64,000 nt of DNA from NCBI GenBank assembly GCA_903851195.1, contig CAINNJ010000025.1:434001-498000 (forward strand), in the 5' to 3' direction. This DNA comes from an uncultured Acidobacteriia bacterium (GTDB lineage Bacteria; Acidobacteriota; Terriglobia; Bryobacterales; Bryobacteraceae). A program made the translations under genes and the position numbers. The notes under the pieces were generated by a model. It saw only the letters and a list, made by a program, of their open reading frames with translations. It did no database searches and was not told where the DNA came from. This document shows positions 8,028 to 15,670 of this stretch, piece by piece (position 1 is the first letter of the stretch; each line of letters starts with the position of its first letter).

Positions 8028-8923
8028 CGGACGCGTCGTTTGGTGGTGGTGGCCGCGGGGGCCGTGACGCTGACCCCCATGGCGCGCAACTGCGCCTGCG
8101 CCTGGGAGGCCTGTTCCTTACGCGGGTATTTGGCGATGAGGGCGCGGAAGGTGGCGATCGCTTCCGTCTTGCGGCCGGTGGCCTTGAGCGCCATGCCTTT
8201 GTCGAAGTAGGCGTTCGGCGTGACCTGTTCGTTCGAGGAGTAACGCTCGATCACGGCATCGAAATCCTGCGCGGCGAGTTCGTACTGGCCCTTGGCGGAG
8301 TGCGCTTCGCCGATGTTGAGCTGGGCGTTGGCGGCGTTCGGGTTATCCGGGTAGAACTTGATGAAGTCGGAAAACTCGGAGATGGCGAGGTCGTATTTGC
8401 CGCCGGCGTAGTCCTTGATGGCGTTGTTGAAGAGCGTTTCCGCCGGGATCTGGGCGGTGGGCTGCTGCGGGTTGGTGGTGGCGCCGGGCGGCGGAGGCGG
8501 CGGGGCTTGCAGGACCTTCACGGACTCGTTCAGGTCACCGAGGCGCTGCAGCACCTTATTGATGGACGAGTTGAGGTCGGAGACCTGGTTACGGACTTCC
8601 GACACGTCGTTGTTCGTGTTGTCCACCTTGGCGGCGAGGGCGGCGATGGGCGCGAGTTTGCTGTTCAGTTCGCGGTCCAGAGTCTGGTTGACGGTGGAAC
8701 TGAGGACGGCCACGCCGGTGTTGGCCTTGTTGCCGGCATCGAGCGACTGCTGCAGAAGGGCCTGGATGGCGGCCAGTTTGGTGTCCAGGCTGCTTTGCAT
8801 CGCCCGCACCTGGTCCTGCAGCTGCGCGATGTCGCGTTGCATTTCCTGCATCTCCTTGCTGGCAGCGAGAGCGCTGCCAGGAAGAAGAAACGTTATGAGA
8901 GCGAGAAGATAAGCGGGGCGCAT
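8024..8923 (-). CDS. cpoB: CpoB/YbgF cell division coordinator
   Basis: A 299-residue periplasmic protein: signal peptide (about residues 1-20), a coiled-coil region (about 25-135, MQEMQRDIAQLQDQVRAMQS onward), a proline-rich linker (QAPPPPPPG) and a C-terminal TPR domain (FNNAIKDYAGGKYDLAISEF, then repeats ending AQLRAMGVS). This is the CpoB architecture, which in E. coli links Tol-Pal to peptidoglycan synthesis at the septum. It follows pal by 21 bases in the conserved tol-pal order. Confidence 0.88.
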   Translation of the reverse strand: MRPAYLLALITFLLPGSALAASKEMQEMQRDIAQLQDQVRAMQSSLDTKLAAIQALLQQSLDAGNKANTGVAVLSSTVNQTLDRELNSKLAPIAALAAKVDNTNNDVSEVRNQVSDLNSSINKVLQRLGDLNESVKVLQAPPPPPPGATTNPQQPTAQIPAETLFNNAIKDYAGGKYDLAISEFSDFIKFYPDNPNAANAQLNIGEAHSAKGQYELAAQDFDAVIERYSSNEQVTPNAYFDKGMALKATGRKTEAIATFRALIAKYPRKEQASQAQAQLRAMGVSVTAPAATTTKRRVR

Positions 8924-8944
8924 TCGAATTTGATTATCCCAAGC

Positions 8945-9757
8945 TTACTGGCCGCTGGCAAAGTGGGCGCGGCGATTGCGCTGGAAGCAGCCTTCGGTGG
9001 CTTCGGTGCAGACGGGGCGTTCTTTGCCGAAGCTGATGGTTTTGAGGCGGTCCTGCGGGACGCCCTGCTGGGCGAGGAACTCTCGGGTGGCGGTGGCGCG
9101 GCGGTCGCCGAGGCCGAGGTTGTATTCGGCGGAACCGCGTTCGTCGCAGTGGCCTTCGACGTAGATGGTGGCGGTGGGGAAGTCGGTCAGGATGCGTTTG
9201 AGGGCTTCGGCGTCGGCCTGGAGGATGGCGCGCGAGTCGTCACGGAGGTTGTTGGAATCGTAGTCGAACAGGATGTCCTGGAGATCGGACTGGATGCGGC
9301 TTTCCGGGGTGCCTTTGTTGCCGGTGTTGGTGACCGGGGCGGTGTTGACCGGGGGCGCCGGGGCGGTGACGGAGAGGGTGGCGTTGGCGGTGATGGTGCC
9401 GCCGGGGCCGTTGGCCGTCAGAGTCCAGGAAGTGGTTTCGGTGGGATTCACGCTCCGGGTGCCGGTGGCGGGCACGGTGCCGATGCCGCGGTTGATGGTG
9501 ACTTCCGTGGCGCCGGTGACGGACCAGCGGAGCTGGGCGGTCTGGCCGCGCTCAATGGAAGAGGGCTCGGCGGTGAATTCGGCGATCACGGGCTTCGACG
9601 ACTCGGCCCGGGAGACGGAAGGGGGGTTGGTGTTGGAGGGTGGAGGAGGCGGCGGGGGCAGCGGCGTCGGCTTGTGGCACGCCGCGGTGAAAGCCGCAAG
9701 AAACGCGACCAGGAGAAGAGTGAGGGTGGAGAGTCGAACCTGCGAAAGAGTTTTCAT
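8945..9757 (-). CDS. pal: peptidoglycan-associated lipoprotein Pal with an inserted Ig-like domain
   Basis: A 270-residue outer-membrane lipoprotein. The lipobox is FTAAC with the lipidated Cys at about residue 27. The C-terminal OmpA-like domain shows VEGHCDERGSAEYNLGLGDR and ends RNRRAHF, the peptidoglycan-binding site. Between them, at about residues 50-145, sits an Ig-like domain (FTAEPSSIERGQTAQLRWSV), making it longer than the roughly 170 residues usual for Pal. It lies between tolB and cpoB and would anchor the outer membrane to peptidoglycan during division. Confidence 0.9.
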   Translation of the reverse strand: MKTLSQVRLSTLTLLLVAFLAAFTAACHKPTPLPPPPPPPSNTNPPSVSRAESSKPVIAEFTAEPSSIERGQTAQLRWSVTGATEVTINRGIGTVPATGTRSVNPTETTSWTLTANGPGGTITANATLSVTAPAPPVNTAPVTNTGNKGTPESRIQSDLQDILFDYDSNNLRDDSRAILQADAEALKRILTDFPTATIYVEGHCDERGSAEYNLGLGDRRATATREFLAQQGVPQDRLKTISFGKERPVCTEATEGCFQRNRRAHFASGQ

Positions 9758-9798
9758 AATTGCCCGGTTATATTTTGACGGCTTGTTACTAGCGGCTT

Positions 9799-11139
9799 CT
9801 ATTTAACGCCCCAAACGGGATATCGATTGGTGCCTTGCTGGGTGAGCTGTTTGACCTGACTGCCGTCAGCCAGCATTGTATAAATCTGGGAGCGTCCGCC
9901 GCGGGTGGAGGCGAAGACGAGGTGACGACCATCGGGAGCCCACACCGGATTTTCGTTCTTGCCCTCACTGTGCGTCAACTGAGTATACTGGCCCGAGCCG
10001 ACGTCCATCACGAAAATGTTCCAGTCGCCTTTGGCATAGCCGCGCGTCCAGGAGAAAGCAATGCGCTGGCCGTCGGGACTCCAGGAGGGATTGGAGGCTT
10101 CGCCTTCGCCGTTGGTGATGCGCTGCACATCGGCGCCATCGGCATTCATGCGATAGATCTGCTGGGCAGAGGGGCCGCTGACGAAGAGCAGGAAGTTGGG
10201 ATTCTTCGGATTGACCTTGGGTTCGACGCAGATGGCGTCGCGGTGGGTGATGCGGCGGAAGCCCTGGCCGTCAATATTGGCGGCGAAGATCTGGGTGGTG
10301 CCGCTGGCGGACGAGGCGTAATAGATCTGCTTGCCATCCGGCGTGAAGTTGGGCGTGGTGTTGAGGGAGGCCTCCTGATTGTAGAAGGGCAACTGGCGGC
10401 CGGTTTCGGTGTTGACCATCATGATGCGCGGCGTGCCTTTAGCGTACGTGGTGAACGCGATGCGCGTGCCATCGGGAGAGACGGCGGGCATGATGGAGAG
10501 CGATTTCAAGCTGGTGAGCGGCTTCTGGTTGTTGCCATCCCAATCCATCACCATGATTTCATCGAAACGGGTGCGGTTCGACACGAAATAGATGCGGCTG
10601 CCGAGTAGAGAGCCGGTGCCGCCGAATTTCTGGATAATGTCGTTGGCGAATTCGTGGGCGACTTTGATGGCGCCGGCTTCGTCCAGAGAGCCCGTGTAGC
10701 GGCCGGTCATTAATTGCGCGGATTGCAGGTTCTGCTGCCGGGTGTCATAGAGATTGCCGTAGAGGGCGAGCACGCCATTCACGGCGGCGGTGTAGCCGAA
10801 GGCGAGGTGGGAGGCTTTGGTGGGAGCGGCCTGCCAGTCCTGCAGGGCGAAACCCTGGCGGTTGTCTTCGGGCTTCAGGTCTTCGGGTCGCTGCGGGTTG
10901 TTGAGCGGGTAGAGGCTTTTGGCCACGAGGTCGAAGAGGCCGGAGTTTTGGAGGTCGCCGTAGAGGGTGGAGTTGAAGGCCGACATGAAGGGCTGGGAGC
11001 CGGAGCCTTTGAAATCGATGACGGCGAGCGCGGGCTTGCCGCCCGCGCCGACGATGGTGGTGTTGATTTTTTCCTGCTGCGCGGAGAGAAGGAAGACAGC
11101 GGCGAGAATTGCCGGAAGAATCAGATAGGATTTGCGCAT
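9799..11139 (-). CDS. tolB: Tol-Pal system protein TolB
   Basis: A 446-residue periplasmic protein. A signal peptide (MRKSYLILPAILAAVFLLSA) is followed by the TolB N-terminal domain (ALAVIDFKG, FMSAFNSTLYGDL) and a PD40/WD40-like propeller from about residue 190 (SRIYFVSNRTRFDEIMVMDW, then SPDGTRIAF, TPDGKQIYYA, SPDGQRIAFSW, APDGRHLVFAS). It would bind Pal and couple it to the TolQRA motor. Its ATG overlaps the stop of a 4-codon micro-ORF in a 14-bp tandem duplication, and no Shine-Dalgarno is seen, so initiation probably depends on coupling to tolA. Confidence 0.93.
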   Translation of the reverse strand: MRKSYLILPAILAAVFLLSAQQEKINTTIVGAGGKPALAVIDFKGSGSQPFMSAFNSTLYGDLQNSGLFDLVAKSLYPLNNPQRPEDLKPEDNRQGFALQDWQAAPTKASHLAFGYTAAVNGVLALYGNLYDTRQQNLQSAQLMTGRYTGSLDEAGAIKVAHEFANDIIQKFGGTGSLLGSRIYFVSNRTRFDEIMVMDWDGNNQKPLTSLKSLSIMPAVSPDGTRIAFTTYAKGTPRIMMVNTETGRQLPFYNQEASLNTTPNFTPDGKQIYYASSASGTTQIFAANIDGQGFRRITHRDAICVEPKVNPKNPNFLLFVSGPSAQQIYRMNADGADVQRITNGEGEASNPSWSPDGQRIAFSWTRGYAKGDWNIFVMDVGSGQYTQLTHSEGKNENPVWAPDGRHLVFASTRGGRSQIYTMLADGSQVKQLTQQGTNRYPVWGVK

Positions 11140-11166
11140 TATTGTTTGCCCATTATTGTTTGCCCA
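11139..11166 (-). repeat. two tandem 14-bp units between tolA and tolB
   Basis: The unit TGGGCAAACAATAA occurs twice in direct tandem on the minus strand. After the tolA stop (11170-11168) the sequence reads TTG GGC AAA CAA TAA, then ATG GGC AAA CAA TAA, then the ATG of tolB, with each TAA sharing an A with the next ATG. This makes two micro-ORFs of four codons linked stop-to-start. Confidence 0.85.
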
Positions 11167-11167
11167 A

Positions 11168-11950
11168 TTAATTTTTAACCTGAAACCAGAGTTCTACGGG
11201 AACCGAACTGCCGCTGTATTGGGCGGGGAGTTCGGGCAACGGGTTGGAATCGAGAATGGCGCGTTTGGCAGACGTGTCGAGCAGGTAATTGCCGCTCGGC
11301 TGGGAGATCTGCACGTTACTGACGGCGCCGTTGCGGGCGATGGTGAAGGAAACGCCGACCTTCTGGGCGCCGCGGACGTCCGCGGTATTCCAGTGCTGGG
11401 AGATGCGCTGGCGCATGAGGTCGACGTAGGCGCCGAAGCGGGTGCCGAGGACGGAGGCGGGGCCGATATCGATGCCTCCGCCGCCCTGCATGCCATACAT
11501 GTTGGAGCTGACGGCCTGCGGAGCCTTCGAATACACCTGATTCGACTGGTACTGCATGGGCTTATAGGCGTTGAGCGGGGGAGGCGGCTCTTTGGCGGTC
11601 TTTTTCGGCTTTTCGCGGGGGTCGCGGAGGCGGATGGCGTCGGGCTCCGGAGCCTGGACGACGGGCTTCGTTTTGACGGGCGTCTGCTCCTGCGGGGCGA
11701 GGTTGTCGGTGTCGTTGGCGAGCGGATTGACGTGGCCTTCGTTGCGCGGAATCGGGATGGTGGAGACCATGCTGACGCCGACCGAACCGCTGCTGGCGTG
11801 TTCCCCGCCCCAGGATTTATCGGCGAAGTGGAAGTAGCCGGAGAGCAGGATGGCGCCGGCGAGCGCGGCGTGGGTGAGCAGGGAGCCGGCGAAGGGTTTC
11901 CCGAGCGAGTCTTCGGGGTGGAAAGTCCGCACTTCAGGGCTTCGGGTCAT
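11168..11950 (-). CDS. tolA: TolA/TonB-like energy transducer
   Basis: A 260-residue inner-membrane protein: cytoplasmic N terminus, one membrane helix at about residues 23-42 (GSLLTHAALAGAILLSGYF), a proline/lysine-rich periplasmic stretch (REKPKKTAKEPPPPLNAYKP) and a C-terminal TonB-type domain (MRQRISQHWNTADVRGAQKV, FTIARNGAVSNVQI). The C-terminal domain is TonB-like, but the position between tolR and tolB points to the TolA role. It carries proton-motive-force energy from TolQR to TolB/Pal. Confidence 0.85.
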   Translation of the reverse strand: MTRSPEVRTFHPEDSLGKPFAGSLLTHAALAGAILLSGYFHFADKSWGGEHASSGSVGVSMVSTIPIPRNEGHVNPLANDTDNLAPQEQTPVKTKPVVQAPEPDAIRLRDPREKPKKTAKEPPPPLNAYKPMQYQSNQVYSKAPQAVSSNMYGMQGGGGIDIGPASVLGTRFGAYVDLMRQRISQHWNTADVRGAQKVGVSFTIARNGAVSNVQISQPSGNYLLDTSAKRAILDSNPLPELPAQYSGSSVPVELWFQVKN

Positions 11951-11955
11951 GGTTG

Positions 11956-12387
11956 CTATCGCCGCTTCGCGTCGTCCAGTTGCGTCACCACATTAATGCC
12001 GAATTTGGCGTTGCCGAGGATACTCATAACCTGTACCCCGATATCCATTTTCGTCAATTTGTCGGCCTTGATGTAGACGGCGGTCTGGCCGGGGTAGCGG
12101 GAGCGGATGGCGGCGGGGAGCTGGTTGATATTGACGGGCTCTTTGCCGAGGAAAAGGTCGCCGGTTTTGGTGATGGAGACGACCGGGAGGTCTTTGGTGA
12201 CGACGCTCACGGTGGTAGTTTTCGGGACATCGACTTCTATGCCGGAATCCATGGCGTGCGCGGTGATCATGAAGATGATCAGGAGCACGAGGGCGACATC
12301 GACGAAGGGGGTGACGTTGATTTCGGCCAAGGGCGCTCCGCCACGGGAGCGTCGTCTGCCGTTCGATTCGCCGACGTTGAAAGCCAT
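11956..12387 (-). CDS. tolR: TolR/ExbD family biopolymer transport protein
   Basis: A 143-residue protein with one N-terminal membrane helix, [18 protein letters not shown], carrying the conserved proton-path Asp in FVDV, followed by a periplasmic ExbD/TolR domain ([30 protein letters not shown]). With TolQ it forms the proton-driven motor for TolA. It lies 6 bases after tolQ and 5 bases before tolA. Confidence 0.92.
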   Translation of the reverse strand: MAFNVGESNGRRRSRGGAPLAEINVTPFVDVALVLLIIFMITAHAMDSGIEVDVPKTTTVSVVTKDLPVVSITKTGDLFLGKEPVNINQLPAAIRSRYPGQTAVYIKADKLTKMDIGVQVMSILGNAKFGINVVTQLDDAKRR

Positions 12388-12393
12388 GCCGGG

Positions 12394-13080
12394 TTAGTCT
12401 CCGAAGCTGCGCTCGATGAGGTTGAGGAATTCAAGGCCGAAATCGTCCATATCGGAGCCCATGGCTTTGAGCTGCTGGTTGAAATGGTTATAGGCCATGG
12501 CGGCGGGGATGGCGGCGAAGAGTCCGGCGGCGGTGGCGATGAGGGCTTCGGCGATGCCGGGGCCGACGGAATCGAGGCTGGCGCTGCCCGCTCCTTTGAG
12601 GCTCTGGAAGGCGCGGATGATGCCGAGTACGGTGCCGAGGAGGCCGATGAAGGGACAGACGGAGGCGGTGGTTGCGAGCCAGCCGAGACCTTTTTCCAGG
12701 CGGCCGAGCTGCTGGTTGGTGCCGATTTGCAGGCTGCGGTTGATGGCGGCCTGGTTCGAGGGCGAACCTTTGGCCTTTACCTGGCGGCTGACCTCTTCAT
12801 AGCCGGCGTCGAAGACGGAGACCAGAGGGGACGGGCGGAACTGCTCGCTGGCGACCATGACGGATTCGAGGCCATTCGATTTGCGGAAGGCGCGCAGGAA
12901 GCGTTCGTCGGTCTTTCGGGCGGCGCCGAGGACGGACAGTTTGGCGAAGATGAGGGTCCAGGAATAGACGGAGAAGCCCACCAGGATGACGAGAACAACG
13001 TTCGTCAGGATCGATCCGCCGCTGATCAGTTCCCAAAAACCTGTTTGTAATGACAGCAGAGCCGCGAGCGGACTCGTCAA
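12394..13080 (-). CDS. tolQ: TolQ/ExbB/MotA family proton channel
   Basis: A 228-residue inner-membrane protein with three predicted helices: about residues 22-45 (GSILTNVVLVILVGFSVY), about 135-160 (ATTASVCPFIGLLGTVLGII) and about 170-200 (GPGIAEALIATAAGLFAAIP). The GLLGTVLGI and GIAEALIATAAGL motifs are family signatures. The start is TTG at 13080 with TGGAGAAC upstream. It is the first gene of the Tol-Pal operon. Confidence 0.92.
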   Translation of the reverse strand: MTSPLAALLSLQTGFWELISGGSILTNVVLVILVGFSVYSWTLIFAKLSVLGAARKTDERFLRAFRKSNGLESVMVASEQFRPSPLVSVFDAGYEEVSRQVKAKGSPSNQAAINRSLQIGTNQQLGRLEKGLGWLATTASVCPFIGLLGTVLGIIRAFQSLKGAGSASLDSVGPGIAEALIATAAGLFAAIPAAMAYNHFNQQLKAMGSDMDDFGLEFLNLIERSFGD

Positions 13081-13280
13081 CGTATGTTCTCCAGATCAGG
13101 CACCCATCCCGAATTTATCATTGTGGCTTGTTTTTGCGTGGTGGTTTGCTTTGTGCGTCTAACGCCGTGTGCTGAACGTTCTGGTTGAAGAGACGCGCGC
13201 GGGGCGGAAAAAGTTGAGGGAGATCATGCGGATGGGGGAGGCTGGGGTGGCGGTTAGGACGGTTCACGTCGTGGTATCGG

Positions 13281-13607
13281 TTACCTGAACGGAATATCCA
13301 CTTCGACGTAACTGCCTGGGGTTGCCGCGGCGACAGCCGCAACTACCCTGTCAACATACTGGCGGAGTACCGGCCATTGCGCGTTCCGCAAGACGACGAT
13401 GGAGATTCTTCGGACTGCCAGATTCTGCTGATATTTAATGTTCTTATCGGCAGTCACGAGCAAGTCAAACCCGGCGTTCCCGGCTTCGTTCAGCAGATCG
13501 CCATTCACCAGACGGTCCCAGCCGCGCTCGACGGCTTCCACGATCACATGACCCTTTAGCGCATAGCGCAAGGGCGCCGGGGTGCTGTGGTCAAACAAGA
13601 TGAGCAT
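13281..13607 (-). CDS. DUF5615 PIN-like protein, probable toxin
   Basis: A 108-residue protein of the DUF5615 PIN-like group. It begins MLILFDHSTPAPLRYALKGH, with the first acidic residue at D6, and contains VERGWDRLVNGDLLNEAG and FDLLVTADKNIKYQQN, a typical core with further Asp residues. The final 25 residues are family-variable. The ATG lies inside the upstream DUF433 gene (17-base overlap). Such DUF433-DUF5615 pairs are usually read as toxin-antitoxin-like modules with the DUF5615 protein as a nuclease. The activity is inferred. Confidence 0.75.
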   Translation of the reverse strand: MLILFDHSTPAPLRYALKGHVIVEAVERGWDRLVNGDLLNEAGNAGFDLLVTADKNIKYQQNLAVRRISIVVLRNAQWPVLRQYVDRVVAAVAAATPGSYVEVDIPFR

Positions 13608-13863
13608 CCGCAGGTTTTCCGTCCGTCTCGTTCCCCGGGGGTGGAAACGGATCGAGGCTGCGCGCCGCGAATTCCAGCACCGCAACAACCTGCTCACGTT
13701 CCAGATGGAACCATTCCATGATTTCGTCGATGGTCGCTCCTGCCTGAAGATTCTCAAACATGATGGAGACCGGCATGCGGGTGTTCCTGAACACCCACGC
13801 CCCGCTTAGTTTGCCGGGAAGACTTTCGACAGCGGGACACTGCGACCAGTTGAGATTCGGCAT
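13591..13863 (-). CDS. DUF433 HTH protein, probable antitoxin
   Basis: A 90-residue DUF433 protein. The pattern CPAVESLPGKLSGAWVFRNT, RMPVSIMFENLQAGATIDEI and a final helix (EREQVVAVLEFAARSL) is the family's compact winged/HTH fold. ATG 13863 is chosen because family similarity begins there; the frame extends further upstream without similarity. It is coupled to the DUF5615 gene and lies 43 bases downstream of the DapA-like gene on the same strand. Confidence 0.75.
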   Translation of the reverse strand: MPNLNWSQCPAVESLPGKLSGAWVFRNTRMPVSIMFENLQAGATIDEIMEWFHLEREQVVAVLEFAARSLDPFPPPGNETDGKPADAHLV

Positions 13864-13906
13864 GGCTGCGCCTGACTTCAGGTTACCGTGTTTAGCCGTT
13901 GCGTTC

Positions 13907-14791
13907 TTATCCTTTGAGGTCGCGGAAGGCGTCCTCAATTTCGTGGCGGGCGTCGGCGGAGACCGGGACGAAGGGCAGGCGGGGCGGGCCGCCGTAGTAG
14001 CCGTTGAGGTCCATGGCGTGTTTGAGGCCGGCGACGCCGTACAGGTCGGTCACGAGGATGGAAGGGTGGGAGATGCGGGCCTGCCAGTCGATGCCGGCTT
14101 CCTCCTCGCGGGTGCGGAAGGCTTCCCAGACCGCGATGGTGGCGTAGGGGGCGATGCTGGCGATGGCGAGCGCGGCGCCGTTCGCGCCGGATTTCAGGGA
14201 ATCCCAGAGGCTGGATTCGGTGCCGCAGAGCACAATGAATGCCTTCGGCACGGCGGCGCGGATTTCCTGGACGCGGCTGGCGGGCGTGCCGGATTCGATG
14301 ACGCCGGCGATGTTGGGGTGGTGCGAGAGGCGCGCGATGGAGTCCGGGAGGAGGTCGACGCCGGTGATCTGGGGCGCGTTGTGGATCAGGATAGGGACCG
14401 GGGACTGGTCGGCGAGGGCGCGGAAGAAGAGCATCTGCGCTTCGGGGCCATACATGAGGTTCCGGTACTGGTGGGGCACCATGCTGAGGACGGCATGGGC
14501 GCCGGTTTCGGCCGCGCGTTTGGCGAGTTTCGCGGCGGCGTGGACGCCTTCCGAGGAGACGTCGAGGACGAGAGTGCGCCCTTCCGGCACGACGGGAGCG
14601 GCGAGGCGCAGGACCTCGAGCTTCTCGTCAGCCTCCAGCAGGGGGCCTTCCCCGGCCATTCCGCCGATGACGAATCCGGCGAGGGAGGTGCGGCACCACT
14701 TCTCGAAGTTATGCTGAATCTTGGCGCGGTAGATCGCGCCGGTGTGATCGAACGGCGTCGCGGCCGACGCCAGCATGCCCTGTAATTTCAT
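13907..14791 (-). CDS. DapA/NAL-superfamily protein lacking the Schiff-base lysine
   Basis: A 294-residue TIM-barrel protein of the dihydrodipicolinate synthase / N-acetylneuraminate lyase superfamily. The fold-defining segments are present (MLASAATPFDHTGAI, GFVIGGMAGEGPLL, FFRALADQSPVPILIHNAP). The catalytic residues are not. In the NIIGIKEATG-type motif of DapA the lysine is Ile165 here (NIAGVIESG), the YNxP tyrosine is His137 (HNAP), and the G-T-T-G-E pocket reads GGMAGE. A classic aldolase reaction is therefore unlikely. It starts 11 bases from the divergent prmA. Its true role is unknown. Confidence 0.8.
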   Translation of the reverse strand: MKLQGMLASAATPFDHTGAIYRAKIQHNFEKWCRTSLAGFVIGGMAGEGPLLEADEKLEVLRLAAPVVPEGRTLVLDVSSEGVHAAAKLAKRAAETGAHAVLSMVPHQYRNLMYGPEAQMLFFRALADQSPVPILIHNAPQITGVDLLPDSIARLSHHPNIAGVIESGTPASRVQEIRAAVPKAFIVLCGTESSLWDSLKSGANGAALAIASIAPYATIAVWEAFRTREEEAGIDWQARISHPSILVTDLYGVAGLKHAMDLNGYYGGPPRLPFVPVSADARHEIEDAFRDLKG

Positions 14792-14802
14792 CTGACACTA
14801 CC

Positions 14803-15609
14803 ATGTTCTCAATTGACCTCGATTGTAAGCAGTCTGACAAAGAAATGACGATCGCCGAGCTGTGGGAAGCGGGCTCGACGGGCATTGTGGAAGTGGAGGA
14901 TCGGGAGGATGTGGCGCGGTTGCGTGCGTTCTTCGATCACGACGCGGAGCAGGCGGGCTTGCTGGAGCGGTTCGGGGGCGAGGCGCGTCCGGCGGATACG
15001 CGGGACTGGGTGGCGTTCGCGCGGGAGCACCTGAAACCGATGGAGATCGGGGAGCGGATTTTCGTGATTCCGGAGTGGCGGGACGAGGCGACGCCGGCGG
15101 GGCGGATCCGGGTGGTGATCAATGCCGGGCTGGCGTTCGGGACGGGGGCGCACGAGACGACGCGGCTGTGTCTGGAGGCGGTGGAGCGGCATGTGCGGCC
15201 GGGGATGACGCTGGTGGATATCGGGACGGGGTCGGGGATTTTGTCGGAAGTGGGGGCGCGGCTGGGGGCGGCGCGGGCGTTTGCGAGCGATACGGATCCG
15301 GACGCGGTGGCGGTGGCGAAGGAGAATTTCGGGCGGGCGGGGGTGGTGGTGCCGGTGTTCACGGGGTCGGCGGACGCGGTGGGGAGCGGGGTGGCGGATC
15401 TGATTGTGGCGAATATCAGTCCGGCGTGGGTGGCGGAGCTGGCGGGGGAGTGGGTGCGGATTCTGAAGCCGGGGGGGCGGGCGATTCTGAGCGGTTTCGA
15501 GGCGGCGGATCTGGGGTTGGTTTCGGGGGCGATCGAGAGGGCGGGGGGCGTGGTGGCGGGGGTGTTCGGGGAGCTGGAGTGGCGGATGGTGGAGGTGGTG
15601 CGGGGGTGA
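14803..15609 (+). CDS. prmA: ribosomal protein L11 methyltransferase PrmA
   Basis: A 268-residue SAM-dependent methyltransferase. The N-terminal domain has IAELWEAGSTGIVEVED. The catalytic domain has FGTGAHETTRLCLEA, the SAM-binding LVDIGTGSGILS, and VANISPAWVAEL in place of the NPPY-type motif. These are PrmA features, and the family trimethylates ribosomal protein L11. The strand is strikingly G-rich with near-uniform G in third codon positions. It ends just before a long hairpin. Confidence 0.9.
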   Translation: MFSIDLDCKQSDKEMTIAELWEAGSTGIVEVEDREDVARLRAFFDHDAEQAGLLERFGGEARPADTRDWVAFAREHLKPMEIGERIFVIPEWRDEATPAGRIRVVINAGLAFGTGAHETTRLCLEAVERHVRPGMTLVDIGTGSGILSEVGARLGAARAFASDTDPDAVAVAKENFGRAGVVVPVFTGSADAVGSGVADLIVANISPAWVAELAGEWVRILKPGGRAILSGFEAADLGLVSGAIERAGGVVAGVFGELEWRMVEVVRG

Positions 15610-15613
15610 GGCG

Positions 15614-15655
15614 GCTTTCGGGGCAGCGCCGGAAACGTGGCGCTACCCCGAAAGC
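15614..15655. terminator. bidirectional hairpin between prmA and the convergent gene
   Basis: A strong interrupted palindrome: GCTTTCGGGG (15614-15623) pairs with CCCCGAAAGC (15646-15655), with an inner AGCGCC/GGCGCT stem. It lies between two convergent stops (15609 and 15671), so it can serve both strands. There is no U-tract. Confidence 0.7.
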
Positions 15656-15670
15656 AGGGACTCAGATCGC

